64,000 nucleotides of DNA from Dietzia natronolimnaea (GCF_039525805.1 NZ_BAAAHZ010000014.1), one strand, 5' to 3'. Positions 54,660 through 63,706 are shown, counted from the first letter of the stretch. Numbers and translations are program-made. Notes: generated from the sequence alone by a model not told the origin.

Positions 54660-55453
54660 TGAGCCTGAAGTTCCCACCGCAGCGGGACGCGGCCGACCGT
54701 CCCGCCCTCGTCACGGGCGCCTCCTCCGGTATCGGTCGCGCCTCCGCGGAGGCGCTGGCCGCACTCGGGCACCCCGTGGTCGTGGGGGCCCGCCGGGCCG
54801 ACCGCCTCGACGACCTCGTGGGCCGGATCCGGGAGGCCGGGGGACGGGCCACCGCACGTCCGGTCGACGTGACCAGCGCGGAGTCGGTGGCGGAGTTCGT
54901 GGCCGCCGCCGGTGAGGCGTACGGCCCTCCCGAGGTCCTGGTCTCCAGCGCGGGCACCCTGAAGATGGCCCGCGTGTGGGAGATGGAGCCGGACGACTTC
55001 GCCTCGCAGATCGACATCCACCTGCTCGCCGTGCAGCGGCTGCTCCACGCGGTGGTCCCCGGGATGGTCGACCGCCGTCGGGGCGACGTGGTCCTGATCG
55101 GCTCCGACGTCGCCTACACCGCCCGGCCCCGCTCCGGGGCGTACGTCGCGGCCAAGGCCGGCCTGGAGACGATGGCCCACCAGGCCCGCAAGGAACTCGA
55201 GGGCACGGGGATCCGCCTCGGCGTGGTCCGCCCGGGCCCGGTGATGACCGAGATGGGCACCGAGTTCGACCCGGAGACCGCGGAGTCGGTCATCAACGAC
55301 TGGGTCAAGCACGGCTTCGGTCGTCACCCGCGCATGTGTAAACCGGCCGACCTCGCCCGGGGGGTCGCCGCCATGGTGTCGATGCCCCGCGGCGCCCAGA
55401 TCACCGAGCTGGAGATCCAGCCGGAGGCCCCAATCGAGGAGGACTACTCGTGA
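54659..55453 (+). CDS. Short-chain dehydrogenase/reductase (Rv0765c-like)
   Basis: 264 residues, classical SDR. Cofactor motif TGASSGIGRAS (about residues 20-30), Arg in VVGARRAD (NADP-type), SSAGTLK, catalytic Ser in VLIGSDVAY and the Y-x3-K motif in YVAAKAGLE. The C-terminal GAQITELEIQPEAPIEED is typical of the TetR/CYP123/CYP51 cluster members. It starts at the last base of the P450 stop codon and overlaps the CYP51 GTG by four bases. Confidence 0.85.
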   Translation: MSLKFPPQRDAADRPALVTGASSGIGRASAEALAALGHPVVVGARRADRLDDLVGRIREAGGRATARPVDVTSAESVAEFVAAAGEAYGPPEVLVSSAGTLKMARVWEMEPDDFASQIDIHLLAVQRLLHAVVPGMVDRRRGDVVLIGSDVAYTARPRSGAYVAAKAGLETMAHQARKELEGTGIRLGVVRPGPVMTEMGTEFDPETAESVINDWVKHGFGRHPRMCKPADLARGVAAMVSMPRGAQITELEIQPEAPIEEDYS

Positions 55454-56847
55454 CCAGTACCGACAGCTCCACCGACAAGCCCACGGACTTCTCCACCCTC
55501 ACCGAGCCGCGTCGGGTCTCCGGCGGCGAGGGGGAGCTCGGGCACATGGACGAACTCCGTACCGACCCGATCGGCCTGTTCTGGCGGGTCCGTGAGGAGT
55601 GCGGCGACCTCGGCGTGTTCAAGATCGTCGACCGCGACATCTGCCTGGCCTCCGGGGCGGCCGCGAACGAGGCCTTCTTCCGTGCGCCGGACGAGTCGCT
55701 GGATCAGGCCGCCGCCTACCCGTTCATGACGCCGGTGTTCGGTGAGGGCGTCGTGTTCGACGCCAGCCCCGAGCGCCGCTCGGAGATGCTGCACAACACC
55801 GCGCTGCGCGGCGAGCACATGCGCCAGCACGCCGTCACCATCCCCCGCGAGGTCCAGCGCATGGTGGGCGAGTGGGGCGACGAGGGCGAGATCGACCTCC
55901 TCGATTGGTTCTCCGAGCTCACCATCTACACCTCCTCGGCGTGCCTGATCGGTCCGAAGTTCCGCGAGCAGCTCGACGCCCGGTTCGCGCACCTCTACCA
56001 CGATCTCGAGCAGGGCACCGACCCCCACGCGTACATCGACGCCTACGCAGACATCCCCGCGTTCCGCAAGCGGGACGCGGCGCGAGCGGGGCTGGTCGAG
56101 TTGGTCTCCGGGATCATGGACCAGCGGATGGCCGAGCCGCCGGCGAGCAAGGAGGACCGCGACCTCCTCGACGTCCTGGTCTCCGTCAAGAACGACGACG
56201 GCACGTACCGGTTCACCCCGGACGAGGTCACCGGCATCTTCATCTCCATGATGTTCGCCGGACATCACACCACCTCCGGTACCAGCGCGTGGATGCTCAT
56301 CGAGTTGCTCAAGCACCCGGACTACCTCGCGCAGGTGGTCGCCGAACTCGACGAGGTCTACTCCGACGGGGCCGAGTACAGCTTCGGGGCGTTGCGTCAG
56401 ATGCCCAGGGTCGAGAACGCCCTGAAAGAGACGCTGCGTCTGCACCCGCCGCTGATCATCCTCATGCGGGTGGCGCAGGAGGACGTGCAGATCGGCGACC
56501 ACGTCGTCCGCGCCGGGCAGACCGTCGCGGCGTCCCCCGCGGTCTCCAACCGGCTGCCGGAGGACTTCCCGGACCCCGACTCCTTCGACCCGGAACGCTA
56601 TGCCGAGCCGCGCCAGGAGGACATCGTCAACCGGTGGACCTGGATCCCCTTCGGCGCCGGACGGCACCGCTGCGTGGGCGCGGCGTTCGCCCAGCTGCAG
56701 ATCAAGGCCATCTTCTCGATCCTGCTGCGGGAGTTCGAGTTCGAGCTCGCGCAGCCGCCCGAGAGCTACCACAACGACCACTCCAAGATGGTCGTCCAGC
56801 TGGCCCAGCCGTGCACCGTCCGCTACCGGAGGAGGCAGCGCAGGTGA
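55450..56847 (+). CDS. cyp51: Sterol 14-alpha-demethylase, CYP51
   Basis: 465 residues. The CYP51 signature in the I helix, FAGHHTTSGTSAWMLIELL, is present, as are the ExxR motif ETLRLHPPLIILMRV, the segment RWTWIPFGAGRHRCVGAAFA with the heme Cys, and the C-terminal SKMVVQLAQP. These match M. tuberculosis CYP51 (Rv0764c) very closely. CYP51 removes the 14-alpha methyl of lanosterol-type sterols, yet no sterol synthesis genes are known in most of these bacteria, so the native substrate is unresolved. GTG start overlapping the SDR stop. Confidence 0.93.
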   Translation: MTSTDSSTDKPTDFSTLTEPRRVSGGEGELGHMDELRTDPIGLFWRVREECGDLGVFKIVDRDICLASGAAANEAFFRAPDESLDQAAAYPFMTPVFGEGVVFDASPERRSEMLHNTALRGEHMRQHAVTIPREVQRMVGEWGDEGEIDLLDWFSELTIYTSSACLIGPKFREQLDARFAHLYHDLEQGTDPHAYIDAYADIPAFRKRDAARAGLVELVSGIMDQRMAEPPASKEDRDLLDVLVSVKNDDGTYRFTPDEVTGIFISMMFAGHHTTSGTSAWMLIELLKHPDYLAQVVAELDEVYSDGAEYSFGALRQMPRVENALKETLRLHPPLIILMRVAQEDVQIGDHVVRAGQTVAASPAVSNRLPEDFPDPDSFDPERYAEPRQEDIVNRWTWIPFGAGRHRCVGAAFAQLQIKAIFSILLREFEFELAQPPESYHNDHSKMVVQLAQPCTVRYRRRQRR

Positions 56848-57077
56848 GCGGGCAGCAGCCGATGCGGGTGGAGGTGGACTTCGACCTGTGCCAGGGGCAC
56901 GCCGAATGTCAGGCGGAGGCCCCCGACTGGTTCACGGTCGGCAAGGGCTGCGAGGCCAAGGTGCGTGCCAAGCGGGGCGTGGTCCCCGACGACCAGCTCG
57001 AGGCCGTCAAGGCCGCCGTCAAGTACTGCCCGACGCAGGCACTCCGCCTCGTCGAGAACCAGACCCACCAGGAGTGA
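56844..57077 (+). CDS. [3Fe-4S]-type ferredoxin
   Basis: 77 residues. The cluster ligands are in DFDLCQGHAECQAEAPDWF (Cys 16 and Cys 22) and KYCPTQALR (Cys about 62), the C-x5-C...CP pattern of P450-partner ferredoxins such as M. tuberculosis Rv0763c. It passes electrons to the P450s. GTG start overlapping the cyp51 stop (GTGA), so it is translationally coupled to CYP51. Confidence 0.92.
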   Translation: MSGQQPMRVEVDFDLCQGHAECQAEAPDWFTVGKGCEAKVRAKRGVVPDDQLEAVKAAVKYCPTQALRLVENQTHQE

Positions 57078-57082
57078 GTGAC

Positions 57083-57658
57083 GTGACCCGATACGACCGC
57101 GCCGAGATCGCCGAGTTCGTGCAGCGCTGGATCGAGGCCAACGCCGAGTGCGAGCGCAACAAGGACTGGACCCCGCTCGCCGACTTCTACGCCGAGGACG
57201 CCACCTACGGCTGGAACTACGGCACCAAGGACGACTTCATGGCCGTCGGCCGGGACGAGATCCGCGACATCGCGCTGGGCCAGGAGATGGCCGGGCTCGA
57301 CGGCTGGGAGTACCCCTACATCCGGACCATCATCGACCCCGAGACCGGCGACGTGCTCTGTCTGTGGAAGCAGATCGCCCGAGACACCGTCGACCCGAAG
57401 ACCGGGAAGCCGTACGAGGTCCACGGGCTCGGCGGGTCGTGGTTCCTCTACAACGGTGACCAGAAGTGGAAGTGGCACCGCGACTTCTTCGACTTCGGCA
57501 ACGTGGTGGACCTGTTCATGCGGATGTACGAGGCCGACGCGCTCACCGATTCGATGAAGGCCCGGTTCGAGGCGGCCGGGGACAAGCCGGCCGGGTGGTA
57601 CCGCATCGAGGACAGCCCGGCCCCCTTGTGGCCGGTGTCCGCCCCGGACGAGGTCTGA
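57083..57658 (+). CDS. NTF2/SnoaL-like protein (Rv0762c region homologue)
   Basis: 191 residues. The sequence pattern fits a NTF2-like cone: FVQRWIEANAECERNKDW, DFYAEDATYGWNYGTKDDFM, VGRDEIRDIAL, and aromatic-rich SWFLYNGDQKWKWHRDFFDF. Such domains often bind steroids or polyketides and catalyse isomerisation or cyclisation. It lies where M. tuberculosis has Rv0762c. No Asp/His pair of ketosteroid isomerase can be assigned with confidence. GTG at 57083 has AGGAG 8 bases upstream; an in-frame GTG at 57074 that overlaps the ferredoxin stop is also possible. Confidence 0.65.
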   Translation: MTRYDRAEIAEFVQRWIEANAECERNKDWTPLADFYAEDATYGWNYGTKDDFMAVGRDEIRDIALGQEMAGLDGWEYPYIRTIIDPETGDVLCLWKQIARDTVDPKTGKPYEVHGLGGSWFLYNGDQKWKWHRDFFDFGNVVDLFMRMYEADALTDSMKARFEAAGDKPAGWYRIEDSPAPLWPVSAPDEV

Positions 57659-57663
57659 GTCCG

Positions 57664-58947
57664 GTGGCCGCGCGCGACCGGATCGTCAACAGCGACCCCC
57701 TGGAGTCCCTCGACCACGCCAGGCTCGCCAGGCTGCTGCCCGACCTGCTGCTGATCGGCCAGCTCATCGACCGGGCGGGGATGCCGGCCCTGCTCGGCGA
57801 GTTCGGTGTGGACGGGATGCGCGATGTGGCGATCGAGGAGTGGCAGGCCGCGAGCCCGCACTACACCCGGCGCATGAAGGAGGCGCTGTCGATCACGGGA
57901 GACGGCGTCGCGGAGATCTTCAAGGGCTTCCAACTGGATGTGGGGGCGCCGCCGGAGTTCATGGACTTCCGGTACGCGGTCACCGACCACGACCACGGCG
58001 AGTTCTGGCTCGACCACTGCGGTGCGCTGATGGACGTCGAACCGATGGGGGACCGGCTCGTCACCACGATGTGCCACGACATCGAGGACCCCACCTTCCC
58101 GGCCACCGCGCTGGCCACCAACCCCCGGGCCGTCGTGGAGCCCATCCACCGGCCGCCGCGCAGCCCGGAGGGCCGGACGCCGCACTGTCACTGGACCGTG
58201 CGGATCGACCCGGATTCAGAGCCGGCGGCGTGGCCCGAGCCGGCGGTCGAGTCCGCGAGCAGCCGGTTGATCGACTTCGCCTTCGAGCCGCCGGAACCGC
58301 GGGACACCACCGGTGAGGGCCCTCGGGACGACTACGCCGGTCCGCTGCTGACGGACCTGAGCTTCCCCGAGTTCACCTCGGCCGCGCTCGTCCGCATGAC
58401 CCGCGAGGTGTACCTGCAGATGCACCTGCTGGCGGTGGGTTTCCACCAGTCGGTGCGTCGCCGGTCGGACGCCGAGACCGCGGACCGGCTGCTCGCCTAC
58501 CAGGCGACGGGGATCGCGGGGGTCGCCGCGGGACGGATCCGCGACGTCCTCGGCGTGGAGGGGGACGCACACGGGTTGGCCGCCGTGCTCGATCTCCACC
58601 CGCTGGCCGGTCCGACCGCCTACACGGGGTACTCGTCGTCGGTCTCCGGCGACGGCGCGAGCGTCACCGTCACCTGGGACACCGCGGCGGACGCGTTCGC
58701 CGACGACACCTGGATGCCCCTGCTCGCCCGGGACGGCCTGCGCCCCCTCGCCGCGGCGGCACAGGCGGTCGACCCGCACTGGACCGTGGAGCGCGTGCCC
58801 TCGGACGGCTCCCGGGTCGAGGCCGTCCTCCGGCTCGGAGACGTACCAGCGAAGGAGTCCGACGAGGTCGCCGTCACCCGGATCAGCACCGGGGCGGCGT
58901 TCGACTTCGGACCGGCCCGCACGCCACTGCCCATCACCCCGGTCTGA
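57664..58947 (+). CDS. Conserved protein of unknown function in the CYP51 operon
   Basis: 427 residues that I cannot place in a family. It is soluble, with no signal or membrane segment. The N-terminal half has clusters of charged and metal-suited residues: TDHDHGEFWLDHC (107-119) and MCHDIED (136-142), then EPIHRPP and GRTPHCHWTVRID. The C-terminal half is helical (REVYLQMHLLAVGFHQSVRRR) and ends with an RTPLPITPV-type tail. It starts 5 bases after the previous gene with GTG and a weak GAGG site, and a CoA ligase follows after 53 bases. The clustered His/Cys/Asp residues could form a metal site or a thiol hydrolase site, a suggestion only. Confidence 0.55.
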   Translation: MAARDRIVNSDPLESLDHARLARLLPDLLLIGQLIDRAGMPALLGEFGVDGMRDVAIEEWQAASPHYTRRMKEALSITGDGVAEIFKGFQLDVGAPPEFMDFRYAVTDHDHGEFWLDHCGALMDVEPMGDRLVTTMCHDIEDPTFPATALATNPRAVVEPIHRPPRSPEGRTPHCHWTVRIDPDSEPAAWPEPAVESASSRLIDFAFEPPEPRDTTGEGPRDDYAGPLLTDLSFPEFTSAALVRMTREVYLQMHLLAVGFHQSVRRRSDAETADRLLAYQATGIAGVAAGRIRDVLGVEGDAHGLAAVLDLHPLAGPTAYTGYSSSVSGDGASVTVTWDTAADAFADDTWMPLLARDGLRPLAAAAQAVDPHWTVERVPSDGSRVEAVLRLGDVPAKESDEVAVTRISTGAAFDFGPARTPLPITPV

Positions 58948-59000
58948 GACCGGACGCTCGCCCGAGACAGCACACCCGACCCCGTCACGGAGGACACCAC

Positions 59001-60707
59001 ATGGCACACAACCTGGCCGACCTCTTCGAACACGCCGTGGACGCCTACGGCGCCGACCGTCTGGCGGTGGTGGAGGGCGAACGTCGTCTCACCTACGCCG
59101 ACCTGGAGGCCGAGGCCAACCGGTGGGCCTCGGCGCTCGCCTCCCTGGGCGTCGGGGCCGGCGACCACGTCGGTGTGCACCTGCGCAACGGGGTGGACTG
59201 TCTGGCGCTGATCCTCGGAGTCCTCAAACTGCGGGCGGTGACCATCAGCATCAACTACCGCTACTCGGGCCCGGAGCTGCGCTACCTCTACGACTACTCC
59301 GACACCAGCGTGCTGGTGTTCCACCGCGAGTTCGGCGCCGCGGTCACCGAGGCCGTACGAGGGCTCGACGCCGTCCGGCACACGATCATGGTGGAGGACG
59401 GCTCGGGCGTCGACACCCTTCCGGACGGTGTCCTCCCCGCCCGCGAGACCCTGGAGGCGGCGTCGGCGGAGCGCCCCGGGGTGGAGCGGAGCGGCGACGA
59501 TCTCTACCTGGTGTTCACCGGAGGCACGACGGGCAAACCGAAGGGTGTGATGTGGCGTCAGGAGGACCTGTGGCGCAGCCTCGGAGGTGGCGCGGACTAC
59601 CACACGGGTGAGCCGGTGCCCGACGAGTTCCACCAGTCCAGGGCGGGTCTGGGCGGTGACCCCATGCGCTACCTCATCCTGCTCCCGCTCATCCACACCT
59701 CGGGCATCATGCCCAGCTTCACCGGCCTGTTCGCCGGCGGCACCATGCACTACCTCCCGCACTTCCGGGCCGCGGACGTCCTGGAGGAGATCGAGACCGA
59801 GAAGATCCAGGTCGCCGTGGTGGCCGGTGACGCGATGGTCCGGCCACTCGTGGATCTGATGCGGCGGACCGACCCCGACACCTCGAGCATGTTCATGGTC
59901 TCCTCGGGGGCCGCCCTGTTCTCGCCCTCGGTCAAGGCGGACCTGCTCGAGCTCCGTCCCGATCTGATGATCATGGACGCGTTCGGCTCGTCCGAGGGCG
60001 GCTTCGGCGGCCTGGGCGTGGTGACCAAGGCCGATCTCGACGACGGGTCGCTCTTCGCCGACCACGGTCCCCGGATACCCAGGGGTACCACCCTGCAGCT
60101 CGTCGACGACTTCGACGAACCGCTGCCCGACGACTCGCAGGAGATCGGCTGGATCGTCAAGAGCGGGTACCAGCCCGCCGGCTACTACAAGGACGAGGCC
60201 AAGACCGCCGAGACCTTCCGGGAGATCGCCGGCAGCCGCCGGGTGTTCACCGGCGACCGCGGACGGTACGACGGCCCCGACACGATCATCATGCTCGGCC
60301 GGGCCAGTCAGGTGATCAACTCCGGCGGCGAGAAGATCTTCGCCGAGGAGGTCGAGGCCGCGCTCAAGGCGGTGGCCGGGATCGAGGACGCCGTGGCGTT
60401 CGGGGTCCCGGACGAGCGGTTCGGGCACCGGGTCGGCGCCGTGGTCCAGTGGGCGGATGCCGCACAGGACTCATCGCCGGACTCCTCGCCGGACTCCTCG
60501 CCGGGCACCGGCCCGCGGGACCTCGACGCCGTCGGGCACGCCCTGCGCGAGCACCTGGCCGGGTTCAAGATCCCCGTGGCGTACTGGGTGGTCGACCGCG
60601 TCGAACGCCATCCCAGCAGCAAGACCGACTACGGCTGGGCGCGCCGTCTGGTGGCCGAGCGTGCCCCCGACCTCGACCGGCGCACGGACGCCGCCGGCAC
60701 CGCGTGA
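59001..60707 (+). CDS. Acyl-CoA synthetase, FadD19-like
   Basis: 568 residues, AMP-forming ligase. The P-loop YLVFTGGTTGKPKGVMW (about residues 168-184), the A5-type motif FGSSEGGFGG, the A8 motif GEKIFAEEVEAALK and the C-terminal catalytic Lys in PSSKTDYGW are present. It is close to the steroid side-chain ligase FadD19 group, in which the variant MWRxEDxxR follows the P-loop, as here (MWRQEDLWR). It would activate a carboxylic acid made by the upstream oxidation steps. Near residue 490 the gene contains three exact 12-bp repeats (60468-60503) encoding DSSP. It overlaps the following SDR by four bases (GTGA). Confidence 0.85.
   Translation: MAHNLADLFEHAVDAYGADRLAVVEGERRLTYADLEAEANRWASALASLGVGAGDHVGVHLRNGVDCLALILGVLKLRAVTISINYRYSGPELRYLYDYSDTSVLVFHREFGAAVTEAVRGLDAVRHTIMVEDGSGVDTLPDGVLPARETLEAASAERPGVERSGDDLYLVFTGGTTGKPKGVMWRQEDLWRSLGGGADYHTGEPVPDEFHQSRAGLGGDPMRYLILLPLIHTSGIMPSFTGLFAGGTMHYLPHFRAADVLEEIETEKIQVAVVAGDAMVRPLVDLMRRTDPDTSSMFMVSSGAALFSPSVKADLLELRPDLMIMDAFGSSEGGFGGLGVVTKADLDDGSLFADHGPRIPRGTTLQLVDDFDEPLPDDSQEIGWIVKSGYQPAGYYKDEAKTAETFREIAGSRRVFTGDRGRYDGPDTIIMLGRASQVINSGGEKIFAEEVEAALKAVAGIEDAVAFGVPDERFGHRVGAVVQWADAAQDSSPDSSPDSSPGTGPRDLDAVGHALREHLAGFKIPVAYWVVDRVERHPSSKTDYGWARRLVAERAPDLDRRTDAAGTA
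60468..60503 (+). repeat. 12-bp tandem repeat inside the FadD19-like gene
   Basis: Three consecutive copies of GACTC(A/C)TCGCCG encode Asp-Ser-Ser-Pro three times. The insertion lies in a loop of the C-terminal domain and is not part of the family core. Confidence 0.75.
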
Positions 60708-61579
60708 CCGGGCTCCGGCTCGACGGCCGGTCCTTCGCGGTCACCGGGTCCTCCCGCGGGATCGGTGCGGCGGTCGCGGACGACCTGGCCGCCCGCGGCG
60801 CCGACGTGGTGCTCAACGGGCGCGACGAGGCGGCGCTGCGGCACCGGGTCGCCGAGCTCGCCGCACGGTCCGACGGCCGGATCTCCGGGGTCGCCGGGTC
60901 GGCACACGAGCCCACGGTGGCGGAGTCGCTGCTCGAGGAGGCGATCCGCGGGGGGTCGACGGTCTCCGGCCTGATCACGTGCGCAGGGGTTCCCGAGCCC
61001 GCGGGGTCCTCGATCCTCACCGTGAGTCACGCAGAGTTCGGTGCGCTCATGGACGCCCACCTCGGGACGACCTTCGCGGCGTGTCGCGTGTTCGCACCGC
61101 ACTTCGTCTCCACCGGCTCGGGCGCGATCGTCACCACGTCGTCGTTCGCCTGGAAAGGCGACTACGGAGGTACGGGCTACCCGGCCGGCAAGGGCGCGGT
61201 CACCTCGCTGACCATGGCGATCGCGGCCGAGCTCGCCGAGCACGGGGTGCGGGCGAACGTGGTGTGCCCGGGCGCCCGGACCAGGCTGTCGAGCGGGGAG
61301 GACTACGAGGACCAGATCCGCGAGCTGGGCCGCAGGGGGATGCTCGACGAGCTCAGTGTGGCCGGTGCACTGGACCCGGCCGGGCCGGAGTACGTCGCGC
61401 CGCTCTACACCTATCTCGTCTCCGATCTGGCTGCCGGGATCACCGGCGGGGTGTTCGCCGGGTCGGGCGGGTTCATCGGGAGATTCCCCACCCCGGAGGC
61501 GCAGATCCTGGCCTACCGAGATTTCCACGACAGTCCGCCGTGGACCCCTGAGGAGATAGACGGACTGGTCCGGGCCTGA
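60704..61579 (+). CDS. Short-chain dehydrogenase/reductase (end of the CYP51 operon)
   Basis: 291 residues, classical SDR. Cofactor motif TGSSRGIGAAV (about residues 14-24), Arg in VVLNGRDE, CAGVPEP, Ser in VTTSSFAWKG and the Y-x3-K motif in TGYPAGKGAV. The C-terminal extension with RFPTPEAQILAYRDFHDSPP resembles the longer oxidoreductases seen in steroid gene clusters. GTG start overlapping the ligase stop (GTGA). It is the last gene of the chain; the region after it is a 250-bp stretch with repeats and no gene. Confidence 0.82.
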   Translation: MTGLRLDGRSFAVTGSSRGIGAAVADDLAARGADVVLNGRDEAALRHRVAELAARSDGRISGVAGSAHEPTVAESLLEEAIRGGSTVSGLITCAGVPEPAGSSILTVSHAEFGALMDAHLGTTFAACRVFAPHFVSTGSGAIVTTSSFAWKGDYGGTGYPAGKGAVTSLTMAIAAELAEHGVRANVVCPGARTRLSSGEDYEDQIRELGRRGMLDELSVAGALDPAGPEYVAPLYTYLVSDLAAGITGGVFAGSGGFIGRFPTPEAQILAYRDFHDSPPWTPEEIDGLVRA

Positions 61580-61740
61580 GCGTCACCGGGAGTCGCTCGA
61601 GACGCGCGGGGTCATCCCACCGCGCCGAGAGGTCACACCCGCTCACGTTTTCCCAGGTCAGGTAGCGGGTTCTCCTGCAGTCGCGACCACTCGTCGAGGG
61701 GCAAGCATGGGCCACGGCCCAGCGTGCGCCGACACGGCCC

Positions 61741-61818
61741 GGCCTGCACGGGCCGCAGCCGCGCCCCCGCGGGCCGCAACCGGGCCTGCACGGGCCGCAG
61801 CCGCGCCCCCGCGGGCCG
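61741..61818. repeat. Two perfect 36-bp direct repeats with 42-bp period
   Basis: Positions 61741-61776 and 61783-61818 are identical over 36 bases, separated by 6. The unit holds short inverted pieces (GGGCC/GGCCC, CCCGCGGG) and so can fold. It lies in the gap between two convergent genes (61579 and 61830), where a terminator is expected. The rest of this gap (61580-61740) shows no gene. Confidence 0.85.
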
Positions 61819-61829
61819 GGAACCCGCCG

Positions 61830-63551
61830 TCAGCGCAGCGACTCCTCCCGGAACTCGCCGGGGAAGTCCACCGACGGGCCGTTCTCGCTCTCGCCGTTGC
61901 GCAGCTCGACGCGGCGGATCTTGCCGGAGATGGTCTTGGGCAGGTCGGTGAACTGGAGACGGCGCACCCGCTTGTAGCCGGCCAGGTGGGTGCGGGAGTA
62001 GTCGAAGATCTGGCGGGCGGTCTCCTCGGTCGGCTCCCAGCCGCCGGCCAGGACGACGAACGCCTTGGGGACGCTCAGTCGCACGGGATCCGGGGACGGG
62101 ACGACCGCCGCCTCGGCCACCGCCGGGTGCTCCAACAGGACGGACTCCAGCTCGAACGGCGAGATCCGGTAATCGGAGGACTTGAACACGTCGTCCGTCC
62201 GGCCCACGTAGGTGATGTAGCCCTCGGAGTCCCGCGAGCCGACGTCACCGGTGTGGTAGAAACCGTCCGCGTACGCGGCGTCGGTCCGGTCCTTGTCTCC
62301 GTGATATCCGACCATCAGGCCGAGCGGGCGGGGGTCCAGGCGCAGGCAGATCTCGCCCTCGGCACCCTCTCCCGGGACCTCCTGTCCGGTGGCGGGGTCG
62401 ACCAGGACGACGTCGAATCCGGGGCACGGGCGGCCCATGGACCCGTCCTTGATGGGCTGGCCCGGGGTGTTGGCGATCTGCACGGTGGTCTCAGTCTGGC
62501 CGAAGCCGTCGCGGATGGTCACCCCCCACGCGTCGCGGACGCGCCCGATCACCTCCGGGTTCAAGGGCTCGCCGGCACCCACCGCCAGCCGTGGCGGCAC
62601 CTGCAGCTGCGTCAGGTCGGCCTGGATGAGCATCCGCCACACGGTGGGCGGGCAGCACAGGCTGGACACCCCGCAGCGGTCCATCTCGCGCATCATCGCC
62701 GTGGCGTCGAAGCGGGAGTAGTTGTAGATGAACACGCACGACCCGGCGATCCACGGCGTGAACACGTTGGACCACGCGTGCTTGGCCCATCCGGGCGAGG
62801 ACACGTTGAGGTGGACGTCGCCCGGCTGGAGACCGATCCAGTACATGGTCGACAGGTGGCCCGCCGGGTACGAGGCGTGGGTGTGCTCGACGAGCTTGGG
62901 CTTGCTGGTGGTGCCGGACGTGAAGTAGAGCAGCAGCGTGTCGTCGGCATGGGTGGTGTGGCTGGGCTCGAAGTCGGGGGAGGCGTCCATCGCACCGGCG
63001 AGGTCGGTCCAGCCGTCGGGGGCGCCGCCCACCGCGAACCGCTGATAGTCGCCGGAGATGGCGGCGAAGCGCTCGGCCAGCTCGGAGCGGGCGATCACGT
63101 GCTTGATTCCGCCGCGGGCGATGCGGTCGCGCAGGTCGCCCTCGGCGAGCAGGGTGGTGGCGGGGATGACCACGGCGCCGAGCTTGATCACCGCGAGCAT
63201 GACGTCCCACAGTTCCACCTGGTTGGCCAGCATGAGCAGGATCCGGTCGCCGGGCCCGACCCCGGCCTCGCGCAGCCAGTTGGCGGTGCGGTCCGAGCGG
63301 ATCCGCATCTCGTCGAAGGAGTACTTCGCCTCGGTCGGTGCGCCTCCGCCGTCGTGCTCCTCGACGATCCACAACGCGGGATCGGTGTTCCCCTCGGCCT
63401 CGACGTCGAACCAGTTGAGTGCCCAGTTCCACTCGTCGAGCTCCGGCCACGCGAAGCCGGCCCGGGCGGCCTCGTAGTCCTCCGCGTTGGCCTGCAGGAA
63501 GTCGCGGGCGGCGCGGAATCGGGTGGTGGCGTCGGTGGCGAGCGGGGCCAT
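61830..63551 (-). CDS. Acyl-CoA synthetase (medium-chain/benzoate-type family)
   Basis: 573 residues, AMP-forming ligase of a different branch from the FadD19-like one. P-loop YFTSGTTSKPKLVEHTH (about residues 208-224), A5 motif DGFGQTETTV, GLMVGYHGD, the A8-type motif GRTDDVFKSSDYRISPFELE and the C-terminal Lys in PKTISGKIRRVELR. It fits the MACS (ACSM) group that accepts medium-chain or aromatic acids. ATG with AGGAG 5 bases upstream. It is divergent from the mmsA-type gene, with a 225-bp shared control region. Confidence 0.87.
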   Translation of the reverse strand: MAPLATDATTRFRAARDFLQANAEDYEAARAGFAWPELDEWNWALNWFDVEAEGNTDPALWIVEEHDGGGAPTEAKYSFDEMRIRSDRTANWLREAGVGPGDRILLMLANQVELWDVMLAVIKLGAVVIPATTLLAEGDLRDRIARGGIKHVIARSELAERFAAISGDYQRFAVGGAPDGWTDLAGAMDASPDFEPSHTTHADDTLLLYFTSGTTSKPKLVEHTHASYPAGHLSTMYWIGLQPGDVHLNVSSPGWAKHAWSNVFTPWIAGSCVFIYNYSRFDATAMMREMDRCGVSSLCCPPTVWRMLIQADLTQLQVPPRLAVGAGEPLNPEVIGRVRDAWGVTIRDGFGQTETTVQIANTPGQPIKDGSMGRPCPGFDVVLVDPATGQEVPGEGAEGEICLRLDPRPLGLMVGYHGDKDRTDAAYADGFYHTGDVGSRDSEGYITYVGRTDDVFKSSDYRISPFELESVLLEHPAVAEAAVVPSPDPVRLSVPKAFVVLAGGWEPTEETARQIFDYSRTHLAGYKRVRRLQFTDLPKTISGKIRRVELRNGESENGPSVDFPGEFREESLR

Positions 63552-63706
63552 GAAGTCTCCTGACAGCGGGCACGGGTGAGAACGGGCACGGGAAGTGAGT
63601 CAGCTCACAGTATGGGCGGCCGGGCGGCCGGCGGTACACCCGAAAGGGGAGGGTCGGGGGCGGCCGCGGGGCCGCGTCCTGGATTACTAGGAGATGCAAG
63701 TATAGA

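Noticed and set aside
61741..61818. CRISPR array
   Set aside because: Only two copies with a 6-base spacer and no cas genes. The 29-bp repeat at 13171 has no spacers at all.
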